Source: JAANXG01 sp034520625
Lineage (GTDB): Bacteria; Pseudomonadota; Gammaproteobacteria; Arenicellales; JAANXG01
Assembly: GCA_034520625.1 (NCBI GenBank)
Contig: JAXHNI010000003.1
Location: 186,001-250,000, forward strand
DNA length: 64,000 nt
Reading direction: 5' to 3'
A program made the position numbers and the translations under genes. The notes below the pieces were generated by a model. That model was not told the origin of the DNA. It did no database searches and saw nothing but the letters and a program-made list of their open reading frames with translations. This document shows, piece by piece, positions 41,942 to 50,906 of this stretch; position 1 is the stretch's first letter, and each line of letters begins with the position of its first letter.

Positions 41942-43339
41942 ATGACCAGGGAGTTGCCATGGGCCTGGTTGCTCTGGATCTGTGCCGGGGTCGTGCTGGC
42001 GCTGACTGTTCATCGTCAAATTTTTCTCTACGACAATCTCTATACTGCGGCCCGCGACCATGCATTTTTCACCCAGTCCCTGTGGAACGCGATCCATGGC
42101 GACGGCCTGAGGGCGACAATCGGGAAGCGAAGTTTGCATCTGTTCAGCGAGCACGCCTATGTCTCGCACTGGTTTCTCGCACCGTTCTACGCCCTGTGGC
42201 CGAGCCCTCATCTTTTGATGGTTATCCAGGCGCTGGCGCTGGCGGTATCCGGCCCGGCGCTGGCGGCGACTGCCAGGTATATTGGTGTATCCCGGGCTGG
42301 TGCGGTGATGCTCGGGCTGCTGTTGCTGGCCCAGCCGTCCCTCCACGGCGCCGCTGTGGGGCTCAATACCCATGGCTACCACCCGGACACGTTGTTCCCG
42401 CTGTTTTTCCTTCTTGCTTACGGTGCTTGGCTCGGTCGACGGCGGCGGCTTTTCTACGTGCTGTTTATTCTGAATCTGAGTATCCTGGAGCATTACGCTG
42501 TGATCTGGGGCGCGGTGGGGGCCCTGTGGTTTCTGCGCGGCCATCGCCTCGATGGCGCCGTGGTTCTGGGTGTTGCGCTACTATGGTTCGCGGTGGCGAC
42601 GATGCTCGTCATCCCCTCCTTTTCGTCGGGTAGTGAGCCTTACTATTTCAGTGGATTGTCGCTGCGGCTGTCGGACCCGATTCTGGTGGAGACTGCCGTG
42701 GACGCAGCGGTATATTTCGCGAAACTTTCGATATTCTTCATGCTCCTTCCCCTCGGCTCCATCCTCGTCTTGGCGGTTCTCCCGATGCTGGCCATTTATG
42801 CACAGGCGCAGATTGTTGGGTATGTGGTGCCACTGGAGCTGTGGTCGTGGCACAGCTGCGCGGTGCTGCCCGTGATGGGTGTCGCAGCCGCCGAAACTCT
42901 GGCTCGTATGGAAAAATGCTGGCCGCAACGGGTCGCGGTCGTTCCGGTGGTATTGGCTGCGGGCGTAATATTGATTAGTGCCGTATCGACGTCGAAAGTT
43001 TACCAGTATCCCGTATCCGTATTGTCGGCGGAGCGCAGGGCTGAGCTGTATCGACTCGAACGGGAAATACCCGAGGGTGCATCCCTGTCCGCCACCAACT
43101 TCGTTGCCGCACACTTCTCGAATCGCCGCAGCCTTTACCACTTCCCGGCAATTCGCGATGCGCAATACGTGTTGGTGGACACGCGCCAGCGCTGGGGTCT
43201 GACAGAGCCGGATCGCGCCGCGCTTTCAGACCTTCGCCGGAGCTCGCAGTACGAATTGTTGTCGGACATCGCGGGTTTCGAACTGTTTCACCGTGGGCAG
43301 GGGCGCGTGCGTGGGCCATACGAGCACAGCGGGTCGTGA
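41942..43339 (+). CDS. DUF2079 polytopic membrane protein
   Basis: The 465-residue protein has about ten hydrophobic helices and starts with PWAWLLWICAGVVLALTVHR. Family-type blocks are DNLYTAARDHAFFTQSLWNAIHGDGL and LGLNTHGYHPDTLFPLFF-like segments (here AAVGLNTHGYHPDTLFP), and a soluble C-terminal domain. DUF2079 proteins are membrane proteins related to GT-C glycosyltransferases, with no defined substrate. The gene starts about 20 bases after a REP palindrome and has lower codon bias than its neighbours. No partner is adjacent. Confidence 0.85.
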   Translation: MTRELPWAWLLWICAGVVLALTVHRQIFLYDNLYTAARDHAFFTQSLWNAIHGDGLRATIGKRSLHLFSEHAYVSHWFLAPFYALWPSPHLLMVIQALALAVSGPALAATARYIGVSRAGAVMLGLLLLAQPSLHGAAVGLNTHGYHPDTLFPLFFLLAYGAWLGRRRRLFYVLFILNLSILEHYAVIWGAVGALWFLRGHRLDGAVVLGVALLWFAVATMLVIPSFSSGSEPYYFSGLSLRLSDPILVETAVDAAVYFAKLSIFFMLLPLGSILVLAVLPMLAIYAQAQIVGYVVPLELWSWHSCAVLPVMGVAAAETLARMEKCWPQRVAVVPVVLAAGVILISAVSTSKVYQYPVSVLSAERRAELYRLEREIPEGASLSATNFVAAHFSNRRSLYHFPAIRDAQYVLVDTRQRWGLTEPDRAALSDLRRSSQYELLSDIAGFELFHRGQGRVRGPYEHSGS

Positions 43340-43776
43340 GTCTCGGTATGAACGTCGTATCGGTTTCGGTCCGCAAGTTGTCAAACTCAGTTGTTTCGGC
43401 GGGAGAAGCAGTCTGGTGTTCCAATAGTTTTTGGAGTTGCCGGTAGGGCGGGCTGGACCTCGGATTCGCAGCAGTACCACCGCGTCACGGATTGAGCTCA
43501 GCGCGGCTCTGAGCGGTTCGGCGTCGCGGAAAATACCCGGAGCCGCCGAAATTCAGCACACCGCGGTAGCCGCGGGTGATGCCGGCATCCTGTGGTCGCG
43601 GAGATCGTGATGACCTGAGATGCCACGGGGCGGCGTCCCTGCAACCCGGTGGAGTCGACACCTCCACCGGCATCCCGGCTTGCAGGTGTGCCGACCGTAC
43701 GACCGCTTCACAATGGTCGCTTTCGGGCGGTCGGCTGTTTATAATCCCGGCGTCGTTGAAACAAGAAGCAGCCGGC
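43340..43776. other. Intergenic region before acyl-CoA ligase gene
   Basis: This 437-bp region has no recognisable gene. Bases 43638-43686 form a strong hairpin: CCTGCAA pairs with TTGCAGG outside and CCGGTGGAG with CTCCACCGG inside. A weaker GC palindrome is at about 43560-43580. These may be another repeat or a leader structure of the ligase gene. Confidence 0.5.
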
Positions 43777-45384
43777 GTGCCCGACCCTCGCATCGAACAA
43801 ACCCTCCCACAGGTCCTCGCAAAACGGGTCGCCGAGCTCGGCGACAAGCCCTGGATCGTCTGCGGCGACAAGTCATACAGCTACCGCGCGGTCGACGATC
43901 AGTCCGGACGGCTGGCCACCGGCCTGGCCGGCCGTGGGATCAATAGCGGCAACACCGTCCTTCTGCTGCTGCCTGACGACATCGAAATCATCCATTGCTG
44001 GTGTGCCCTGGCGAAGCTGGGCGCCATCGAGGTACCGGTCAATACCCATCTGCGGGGGACGGTGCTCAACCACGTGATCGACGACTCGCGGGCGCGGGCA
44101 TGCATCACAGAAAGCCGGTATCTGGACCGCCTACTCGAGCGTGAGGAGTATCCGTATCTCGAAGCCCTGATCGTTGCCGGCGAGCTGTCGGCGGTGCAGC
44201 GCGTAGCCGTCGAGCGCCGGTTCGAATGCATTGCCCTGGAGGCCTGCTTCGACGACGAGCCGCTGGCTCCCGGCGATAACGCGCCGCGCTTCAACGATGT
44301 CGGCGCAGTCATGTACACCTCCGGCACCACGGGCCCGTCCAAGGGCGTCATGGTCACCCACGCGCATTCCTACGAGTATGCGCTGGCCGTTGCCGAAAAC
44401 CTGGATCTGAATAGCTCAGATATCTACTACAACCCGTTGCCGCTGTTTCATATCGCCGGGCAATGGGCGGCGGTGTACGCGAGCTGCATTCGGGGTGCCA
44501 CGGTGGTGCTGGCCCAGGGGTTCTCGGCGAAGAGGTTCTGGAACGATGTCCGGCAGCACGGGGCAACAACCACCTTCCTGCTGGGCGCCATGGCCAACTG
44601 GCTGGCTCAGCTCGAGCCGCAGGACGACGACCGGAACAACCCCATGGAACGCATGCTGGTGGTGCCGCTGCTGCCGGACACCGAGGCCTTCAAGCAACGA
44701 TTCGACGTGCTGGTCTGCGCGATCTGGGGGTCCACGGAAGTCAACTGCCCGACCCGCTCCGGCTTCGACCTGGTGGACAGCAAGACCTGCGGCTATATCT
44801 GCCATGACCGCTACGAAGTGCGCATCGTGGACGACAATGATATGGAAGTGCCGCCCGGGGTGCCCGGCGAGGCGGTAGTACGGGCAAAGGAGCCCTGGAT
44901 CACCATGGCCGGCTACTGGAACAATCCGGAGGCCACCGTCAAGGCCTGGCGCAACCAGTGGGTGCACAGCGGCGACATGCTGATGCGTGACGAGAACGAC
45001 AATCTGTATTTCGTCGACCGCGTCAAGGATGCCATCCGGCGCAGCGGTGAGAACATCTCCTCCATGGAGGTGGAGAACGAGATCAACGCCCATGAGCCGG
45101 TCCTGGAGTGCGCGGTGGTGCCCGTTGATTCCGAGCATACCGAGCAGGAGGTCAAGGCATACATCGTGTTGAAGGAAGGCGCCGGGGCCTTCGACCACGA
45201 GGCCTTCATCCGTTTCCTGGAGCCGCGCATGGCCTACTTCATGATTCCGCGCTTCGTGGAGATCGTCGATGCCCTGCCCAAGACCCAGACCGGAAAAATC
45301 CAGAAGTTCGAGCTTCGCGGGCGGCCCAACAGCAAGGACACCTGGGACCGGGTGAGCGCGGGTGTGAAGCTCAGCAAGACCTGA
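43777..45384 (+). CDS. Acyl-CoA ligase, carnitine-CoA ligase-like (CaiC-like)
   Basis: This AMP-forming ligase of about 535 residues has DVGAVMYTSGTTGPSKGVMVTH, FDVLVCAIWGSTEVNCPTR, NQWVHSGDMLMRDENDNLYFVDRVKDAIRRSGENIS and the catalytic Lys in LPKTQTGKIQKFEL. The closest known pattern is CaiC, crotonobetaine/carnitine-CoA ligase, and other ligases acting on short branched acids. The start is unsure: GTG at 43777 or TTG at 43756. A downstream enoyl-CoA hydratase gene after one REP palindrome suggests a joint CoA pathway. Confidence 0.82.
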   Translation: MPDPRIEQTLPQVLAKRVAELGDKPWIVCGDKSYSYRAVDDQSGRLATGLAGRGINSGNTVLLLLPDDIEIIHCWCALAKLGAIEVPVNTHLRGTVLNHVIDDSRARACITESRYLDRLLEREEYPYLEALIVAGELSAVQRVAVERRFECIALEACFDDEPLAPGDNAPRFNDVGAVMYTSGTTGPSKGVMVTHAHSYEYALAVAENLDLNSSDIYYNPLPLFHIAGQWAAVYASCIRGATVVLAQGFSAKRFWNDVRQHGATTTFLLGAMANWLAQLEPQDDDRNNPMERMLVVPLLPDTEAFKQRFDVLVCAIWGSTEVNCPTRSGFDLVDSKTCGYICHDRYEVRIVDDNDMEVPPGVPGEAVVRAKEPWITMAGYWNNPEATVKAWRNQWVHSGDMLMRDENDNLYFVDRVKDAIRRSGENISSMEVENEINAHEPVLECAVVPVDSEHTEQEVKAYIVLKEGAGAFDHEAFIRFLEPRMAYFMIPRFVEIVDALPKTQTGKIQKFELRGRPNSKDTWDRVSAGVKLSKT

Positions 45385-45413
45385 CTTAGCCCTGACATTC
45401 CAGATATAGGCAA

Positions 45414-45470
45414 TGTAGGTCGGGCGCGAGCCCGACTGGATACGAATGTCGGGCTGGCGCCCGGCCTACA
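45414..45470. repeat. REP-like palindrome (family C), copy 2, inverted relative to copy 1
   Basis: The 57-bp palindrome has the same arms as that at 41865-41921, but its loop reads TGGATACGAATG where copy 1 read in reverse gives TGGATACAAATG, so the whole unit is in opposite orientation. Two further differences are in the right arm. Confidence 0.85.
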
Positions 45471-45491
45471 TCCACAACCCCGGAGCAGAAC

Positions 45492-46295
45492 ATGACTGAC
45501 CGCTTTATCGTCCGCCGCGACGGCCACGTGGCATGGTTGATCTTCAACCGCCCGGATCGCCTCAATGCCATGACCATCGAGACCTGGAGCGAGATGGGCG
45601 AGCATCTGCGGGCGCTGAACGAGGACCGGGACGTGCGCTGCCTGGTCATAGCCGGGGAGGGGCGGTCGTTCCTGGCCGGCCACGACGTGGCGGAAATCCG
45701 CGAGCACAACGAGGGGATCGAAGCCGGCACCTTGACGCCGGGCCAGCTGCGGGATTGGCAGAAGCACTTGCAGAATAGCACCCGGCTGATCCGCGCAGCG
45801 CGCTTTCCGGTGGTAGCGGCGGTCCAGGGTTACGCAGTGGGCGCCGGATGCGAGCTGGTGTTCGCCTGCGACCTGGTGGTGGCCGCCCGGGACGCGCAGT
45901 TCGGCTTTCCCGAGGTCAACATCGGGGTCACCATCACCAACGGCGGGACCTACTACATGCCCCGCAAGATCGGCCTCGCCCGGGCCCGGGAGATGGCCTA
46001 CACGGGGGAGTTCATCGATGCCGAAGAAGCCCATCGCATCGGGCTGGTCAATCGGCTGGTGAACGCCGGGGATGAACGGGCGGAGGCGGACAAGCTAGCG
46101 CGGCGCATTGCGTCCCGGGCGCCGGTGGCGGTGCAGCTGCACAAGGTGATGTTGGACGCGGCACAGGATTCATCCCTGGACGCCGCGCTGAACTTCGAGA
46201 CGGAGGCGCTGGTGCAGACCGCCATGACGCGGGATAACCTGGAGGGTACCAACGCCTTCTTCGAAAAGCGCGACCCCGAGTTCAGGGGCGAGTAG
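45492..46295 (+). CDS. Enoyl-CoA hydratase/isomerase family protein
   Basis: The 267-residue crotonase-fold protein shows AWLIFNRPDRLNAM, EGRSFLAGHDVAEI (oxyanion loop 1) and AVQGYAVGAGCELVFACDLVVAA (second oxyanion loop), then FGFPEVNIGVTITNGG. The usual catalytic Glu position is Glu in PEVNIG. It could be a hydratase or a carnitine-racemase-like CaiD. It follows the acyl-CoA ligase gene with a REP palindrome between and may act on the same thioester. Confidence 0.88.
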   Translation: MTDRFIVRRDGHVAWLIFNRPDRLNAMTIETWSEMGEHLRALNEDRDVRCLVIAGEGRSFLAGHDVAEIREHNEGIEAGTLTPGQLRDWQKHLQNSTRLIRAARFPVVAAVQGYAVGAGCELVFACDLVVAARDAQFGFPEVNIGVTITNGGTYYMPRKIGLARAREMAYTGEFIDAEEAHRIGLVNRLVNAGDERAEADKLARRIASRAPVAVQLHKVMLDAAQDSSLDAALNFETEALVQTAMTRDNLEGTNAFFEKRDPEFRGE

Positions 46296-46298
46296 CGT

Positions 46299-46958
46299 TC
46301 AGACCTCGTCCTGCAACGTGAAGCGGTGCTCGACGCGGGATGCCTGATTCAGCGCTCCCCGCTCGGAGAGATTCTGCCGCATCTTCGCCAGGATATCCGC
46401 GAAGCGGCCAACGTCCTTCATCAGCGCCAACAGATTGACCACCCGGACCGGGTGGGTGGGGTTTTCCGTAGTCACAGGCCGGACGTGGAGAACCGGAAAC
46501 CAGGGCTGGGTCCCGAAGGAGCCGATGTGGTTCAGCAGGTCCTCGAACCCGCGGTGCAGACCACGTTCAGCGGCCATGTCCGGTACCCGCCGGTCGCCTT
46601 CCGCCAGGGATAACCGGCCCTTCGAGATATCTCGGTCGAACGCATCCTTCAGCGCACTGGCGACATGGTCATGCAGGACGAGGGTGGCAGTCTTCCACAC
46701 GTGCGCGTCGTCGACGGGAAGCAGGTAGCCGAGTTCCTGGTCCGCATCCAGCGGGGAGGCCTCCACGGCGCCGGCCAGTGCCTCGAGAAACGGCGATGCC
46801 CTGTCCGCGGCGATCCCGTTTAGGCGTTCCGCATGCATGCGCGTCCCATCGCTGGATAAGTAGCCGAGCCGTCCCGACCGATTGAGGAAGTAGAATCCCT
46901 CGATCCCCTTGTAAATTTCCGAAAGCCGTGCTGCAACATCCCCACTGCCGTGTGCCAT
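46299..46958 (-). CDS. Unrecognised protein
   Basis: I do not recognise this 219-residue protein. It has no signal peptide or membrane helix. It is rich in charged residues and has a patterned N-terminal half (AARLSEIYKGIEGFYFLNRSG, then GYLSSDGTRMHAERLNG) followed by blocks such as ELGYLLPVDDAHVWKTATLVL and LLNHIGSFGTQPWFPVLHVRPV. The GGAGGG before the ATG at 46958 supports the start, so an in-frame upstream extension is unlikely. It converges on the hydratase gene three bases away. Confidence 0.75.
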   Translation of the reverse strand: MAHGSGDVAARLSEIYKGIEGFYFLNRSGRLGYLSSDGTRMHAERLNGIAADRASPFLEALAGAVEASPLDADQELGYLLPVDDAHVWKTATLVLHDHVASALKDAFDRDISKGRLSLAEGDRRVPDMAAERGLHRGFEDLLNHIGSFGTQPWFPVLHVRPVTTENPTHPVRVVNLLALMKDVGRFADILAKMRQNLSERGALNQASRVEHRFTLQDEV

Positions 46959-47133
46959 GTTGACCCTCCCCCAGGTTGCCGACCTGTGTGTACCCCGCGC
47001 ACGCAACCGCATCGGCCCGCGTTGCCCGGGTATCCGGCGATGGCGGTAACAGTATAAGTCCATTTATGCCGGTAGAACCATAGCTCTGTGTGAATTTATC
47101 GAGCGGGTTCAAGGACATAGGCGCCTGTCCCGG

Positions 47134-47994
47134 TTACCCCCCGGCGGTTCCAGGCTGGACCGGGCGGGGCAGGCCCGCCGGCTCTGACAGAAAGGCATCG
47201 ATACCCCGGGTATATACTCCGGCGGATTCCAGGAAGCCCGTGTTGTGGCCGCCCGCCAGGGAGAGAAACCGCTTGGGCTCCGGCGCTGCCGCGAAGACCT
47301 CCCGGCCGAGGTCGACGGGGATGATCTCGTCATCCTCGCTGTGGACCACCAGCACCGGGCAGCCCGCTGCCGCCACGTAGTCGCGCGTCGGGTAGTCGAA
47401 GCGCGTCAGCCAGCGCGCCGGAAGAAAGGGATACACGCGCTGTGCCATGTCGGGCACGCTGGTGAACGGCGACTCGATGATCAACGCGGCCGGGGGCACG
47501 GCGGTGGTGTCAGCGAGCTGTGCCGCTATGGCGGCTCCCAGGGAGCGTCCGAACACGACGATCTCATCCGCCGGCCGGCCGAGGTTCCCGGTACTGAACT
47601 GCCATACCGCGGCGGCGTCGCGGTAAGTACCGCGCTCTGACGGCCGGCCCTCGCTGCGGCCGTAGCCCCGATAGTCCACGATCAGCACAGACAGGCCGAG
47701 TCGATGGAATATTTCAATGGACTCCAGCCGGTGGGAAATGTTGCCGGCATTGCCGTGGAAGAATAGCAGCAGTCCCCGGTCCGGGTCCGCCGGCACCAGC
47801 CATGCGCTGAGCTCGACCCCGTCGTCGGTCCGGATCCGCAGGTCCTCGTAGGCCAGCCCGATATTCGCCGGTGTCGCCGCCCATTCCCGGCCCGGGGTGG
47901 TCGGCAAATAGAGCAGGCGATGCTGGAACAGCCAGGCCAGGGCGGTGACGGCGGCGTAGGCCAGCGCGATGAGGGCCAGGGTTCGCAGGATCAA
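47134..47994 (-). CDS. Alpha/beta hydrolase (BEM46/ABHD13-like)
   Basis: The 286-residue product has one N-terminal membrane helix (LALIALAYAAVTALAWLF) and an alpha/beta-hydrolase domain. The nucleophile is Ser in VVFGRSLGAAIA, the oxyanion strand is LLFFHGNAGNI, and Asp and His follow in HSEDDEIIPVD and AGGHNTGFLE, so the triad is complete. This is the BEM46/ABHD13 type, of unknown substrate. The start is a TTG at 47994; a GGAGA lies about nine bases upstream on that strand, and no ATG fits. Confidence 0.85.
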   Translation of the reverse strand: MILRTLALIALAYAAVTALAWLFQHRLLYLPTTPGREWAATPANIGLAYEDLRIRTDDGVELSAWLVPADPDRGLLLFFHGNAGNISHRLESIEIFHRLGLSVLIVDYRGYGRSEGRPSERGTYRDAAAVWQFSTGNLGRPADEIVVFGRSLGAAIAAQLADTTAVPPAALIIESPFTSVPDMAQRVYPFLPARWLTRFDYPTRDYVAAAGCPVLVVHSEDDEIIPVDLGREVFAAAPEPKRFLSLAGGHNTGFLESAGVYTRGIDAFLSEPAGLPRPVQPGTAGG

Positions 47995-48031
47995 GCGTCA
48001 ATGTCTCCGCAGATGAACACATCCATTATAT

Positions 48032-48221
48032 TTTCCCTCACCCCAACCCGGTGGGGAAGAGGGACCAGGAATGAATCTATCGTCGTAGCCCGGCACCCGA
48101 ATGGAGGATTCCCTCGCCCCGTAGGGGGAGAGGGAGCGGAAACGGGGCACTAGATCCAGCACGACACCCGAACGCAGGGTCCCCTCGCCCCCGCAGGGGG
48201 GTGGGACAGGGTGAGGGGACA
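48032..48221. repeat. CTCACCCC/GAGGGG repeat (family B), copy 2
   Basis: The stretch begins TCCCTCACCCCAACCCGG and ends GACAGGGTGAGGGGA, with inner GTAGGGGGAGAGGG and CCCCGCAGGGGGG blocks. It is longer than the copy at 27706-27838. It lies between divergent hydrolase and aldo/keto reductase genes. Near 48254 a decayed RAYT-type repeat end follows. Confidence 0.65.
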
Positions 48222-48304
48222 CACAATCAATTTTCAACTCCAGCAGACGGCAATGACTCCGACCCCTTGAAACCCCGGACAGGGTACGTCAACATGGCTT
48301 GATC

Positions 48305-49177
48305 ATGAAACGTGAAATCGGAAGTACCGGCGTCCACGTGTTTCCCATCGCGCTGGGCGCGATGCCGCTGTCCATCAAGAACCGCCCGGACGAGGATGCC
48401 GCGATCCGGGTGCTGCACGCGGCCTGGGACGCAGGCGTGGAGTTTGTGGACACCGCCAACGTCTATTGTCTGGACGATGATGAGCTGGGGCATAACGAGC
48501 GCCTGATCCGCAAGGCCCTGGATCTCCGCCCCTCGACCGACGTTCATGTGGGTACCAAGGGCGGTATCAGGCGCCCGGGGGGTGAGTGGGTCGTGGACGG
48601 CCACCCCGACCATCTGCGGCGTTCCTGCGAGCAGAGCCTGAAGGATCTCGGCATGGAATCCATCTTCCTGTACCAGCTTCACGCGCCGGATCCGAAGGTT
48701 CCGTTCGCCGATTCCATCGGCGCCCTCGCCGGGCTCCAGGCGGACGGCAAGATCCGGCATATCGGTATCTCGAACGTGACCAGGGAGCAGGTGCTCGAGG
48801 CGCTCGATATCGTCCGCATCGAAACCATCCAGAACCGGGCCAACCCGTTTTCGAAGCAGGATTATCTCACCACCGGGATACTGGAACTGTGCGGCCAGAA
48901 CCGGCTGTCGTATCTGCCCTACAGCACCGTGGGCGGTCAGGCTCATCATACGGATGCAGCCGCCCACACTGTGCTGGCGAAAATGGCCGAGGAGCACCAT
49001 GCCACGCCGTACCAGGTCATGCTCGCCTGGCACTTGGCACAGAGTCCGCCCCAGGTGCTTCCGATTCCCGGTGCCTCCAGCCCCGGGAGCATCGAATCCA
49101 GCGTCGCGGCGGTGGAGCTGGAGCTGAACGGCTGGGAGTTCCAGCGTATCAATCAGCTCGAGGATGTGGGTTCGTAA
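48305..49177 (+). CDS. Aldo/keto reductase
   Basis: The 290-residue product is an AKR with a TIM-barrel fold. The catalytic Asp, Tyr and Lys are in EFVDTANVYCLDDDELG and HVGTKGGIRRPGGEW, the His in LYQLHAPDP, and the cofactor part in LPIPGASSPGSIESSV. It reduces aldehydes or ketones with NADPH; the substrate cannot be read. The ATG at 48305 follows a TTG. The upstream region is repeat DNA. Confidence 0.88.
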   Translation: MKREIGSTGVHVFPIALGAMPLSIKNRPDEDAAIRVLHAAWDAGVEFVDTANVYCLDDDELGHNERLIRKALDLRPSTDVHVGTKGGIRRPGGEWVVDGHPDHLRRSCEQSLKDLGMESIFLYQLHAPDPKVPFADSIGALAGLQADGKIRHIGISNVTREQVLEALDIVRIETIQNRANPFSKQDYLTTGILELCGQNRLSYLPYSTVGGQAHHTDAAAHTVLAKMAEEHHATPYQVMLAWHLAQSPPQVLPIPGASSPGSIESSVAAVELELNGWEFQRINQLEDVGS

Positions 49178-49219
49178 CTGGTGATCGGTGACCCGGGGCT
49201 CGGGGCTCGGGTGGCGTGT

Positions 49220-49645
49220 TTATGGGACGACTTTCTTTCGCAGCGCCTTGACTCGGCCACGCCGGGTCTTGCTTTCCAGGCGTTTCTCCCTGGCGCGCGG
49301 GCCAGGCTTGGTGGGAATCCGTTTCTTCCGTACCGCTCCGGCGGACCTGATCAGGTCTGCGAGCCGCTCCAGCGCCGCCTCGCGATTGCGTTCCTGCGTT
49401 CGATGGCTTTGAGCCTTGATGACCACGACGCCGTCCTGGTTGATGCGCCGGTCCCGCCGGCCGAGCAGCCGGCGTTTATAGAAGTCCGGCAGGGAGGACT
49501 GCTGAATGTCGAACCGGAGCTCGACGGCGGTGGCCGTCTTGTTGACATTCTGCCCACCGGGGCCCTGGGCACGCACCGCTTTGAAGTCGATTTCCGCGAG
49601 CGGTATGCCCACTCTTTGGGAGATTTTCAGTTCCGGAGCAGTCAT
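49220..49645 (-). CDS. arfB: Ribosome-rescue peptidyl-tRNA hydrolase ArfB
   Basis: The 141-residue product has the GGQ motif in RAQGPGGQNVNKTAT and a C-terminal basic tail (RKKRIPTKPGPRAREKR and more Lys/Arg), the form of ArfB/YaeJ. It enters stalled ribosomes with its tail in the mRNA channel and frees the peptide. It is too short to be a release factor. It is encoded upstream, on the minus strand, next to the hibernation-factor gene, with about 30 bases between. Confidence 0.92.
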   Translation of the reverse strand: MTAPELKISQRVGIPLAEIDFKAVRAQGPGGQNVNKTATAVELRFDIQQSSLPDFYKRRLLGRRDRRINQDGVVVIKAQSHRTQERNREAALERLADLIRSAGAVRKKRIPTKPGPRAREKRLESKTRRGRVKALRKKVVP

Positions 49646-49675
49646 TGATGGTCAACGGGGCGGGCGATCGGGTGT

Positions 49676-50002
49676 TCAGTCGGCGTGTTTCTCCCGGGCC
49701 TCGAGTTGTCCGCGCCGGCGTTCCAGGGCTTTTTCCAGCTTTCCGGCGGCCCGGGTCACGCAGGTATAGACATCGTCGTCCTGGTGGTCGATCACCACGG
49801 GTTCCGTGCCGCGCGGCCGGGCCTCCAGGCGGCAATGCTTGTCCGCCCCGCCCTTGGGGCCGTTAACGTCCTTGATGAAGACTTCGGTGCGGGTCAGCCA
49901 GTCGCCGAAACGGCGGTCGACCTTTTCCAGCGAGCGGTGAATGTGGCCGGAAAATGCGTCGCTGAGCTCGATATGGTCCGCCGGATTGATGATGACCTGC
50001 AT
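49676..50002 (-). CDS. HPF/RaiA-family ribosome hibernation factor
   Basis: The 108-residue protein has the HPF/RaiA pattern: IELSDAFSGHIHRSLEKVDRRF, then LEARPRGTEPVVIDHQDDDVYTCVTRAAGKLEKALERRR. It binds the decoding region of idle ribosomes. The first hydrophobic strand MQVIINPADHI is slightly unlike the usual. It precedes arfB in the same direction, so two proteins acting on non-translating ribosomes are probably cotranscribed. Confidence 0.82.
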   Translation of the reverse strand: MQVIINPADHIELSDAFSGHIHRSLEKVDRRFGDWLTRTEVFIKDVNGPKGGADKHCRLEARPRGTEPVVIDHQDDDVYTCVTRAAGKLEKALERRRGQLEAREKHAD

Positions 50003-50192
50003 GGAATGCCTCCTGGTTGAGTGTCACTGAAATAAATGGAGGCGGCGGCCACCACCGTCAATGGGTTACCGTTCCCGGACGATGGGCGGGCGTGCGTCTT
50101 TCCGGCGGCGCGGGCGGGCATTGCCGTGGTTTTGCAATGACCGCCGCGGGTCGTGCAATATGGCCGCAAAGTCAACACGGGCAGTTAGCAAT

Positions 50193-50906
50193 ATGAGCGA
50201 GACCGGAGAAAAGGTTCTTCTGATCACGGGGGCATCCACCGGTATCGGCGCCGCCACCGCCCGTGCCGCGGCGGATGAGGGATATCGGCTGGCCCTGTGC
50301 GCGCGCTCCGTCGACAAGCTGGCGTCCTTGGCGGCGGAGATCGGCGGCGACCGGGCATTCGCCCTGGAATGCGACGTGACCGACTACCCGCAGCAGGAAA
50401 GAATGGTCGAGGCGGTGATCGCACACTACGGCCGCCTGGATGCCGTTTTCGCCAATGCCGGCACCGGCGGGCAACCAGGCGGGTTCTCGTCGGCGCCCGT
50501 GGAAAGCTGGAAGACCATGGTGGAGGTGAATATTCTCGGCGTTGCGTACACCCTGCGCGCGTCGCTGGCGGCGCTGAAGCAGGCCCGTGGCCACGTGGTG
50601 ATCACCGGCTCGGTGGCCGGGCGTCGGACCCTCGCCGGGTCCATGTACTCGGCCACCAAGTGGGCGGTGTCGGCGATCGGTTACGGCCTGCGGGAAGAGA
50701 TCAAGGGCTCGGGGGTGCGGGTCACCGTGATCGAACCCGGCATGGTGGACACGCCGTTTTTCGACGAGCCCAAGCCCGATGCGCTGAAAGCCGGTGATGT
50801 GGCCCGCTCGGTGATCTACGCGCTGACGCAGCCCGCCCACGTGGACGTCCACGAGCTGATGGTGCTGCCGACGCCTCCGCTCGATGCGGGCGGGGATTCG
50901 ACGTGA
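50193..50906 (+). CDS. Short-chain dehydrogenase (first of a coupled pair)
   Basis: The 237-residue SDR has the cofactor motif LITGASTGIGAATA, the NAG in VFANAGTGG, the catalytic Ser in VVITGSVAGRRT and Tyr-xxx-Lys in YSATKWAVSA. It resembles classical SDRs of the YdfG type. The downstream SDR overlaps it by GTGA. A 134-base stretch of this gene (50575-50708) is duplicated at 54057-54190. Confidence 0.9.
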   Translation: MSETGEKVLLITGASTGIGAATARAAADEGYRLALCARSVDKLASLAAEIGGDRAFALECDVTDYPQQERMVEAVIAHYGRLDAVFANAGTGGQPGGFSSAPVESWKTMVEVNILGVAYTLRASLAALKQARGHVVITGSVAGRRTLAGSMYSATKWAVSAIGYGLREEIKGSGVRVTVIEPGMVDTPFFDEPKPDALKAGDVARSVIYALTQPAHVDVHELMVLPTPPLDAGGDST

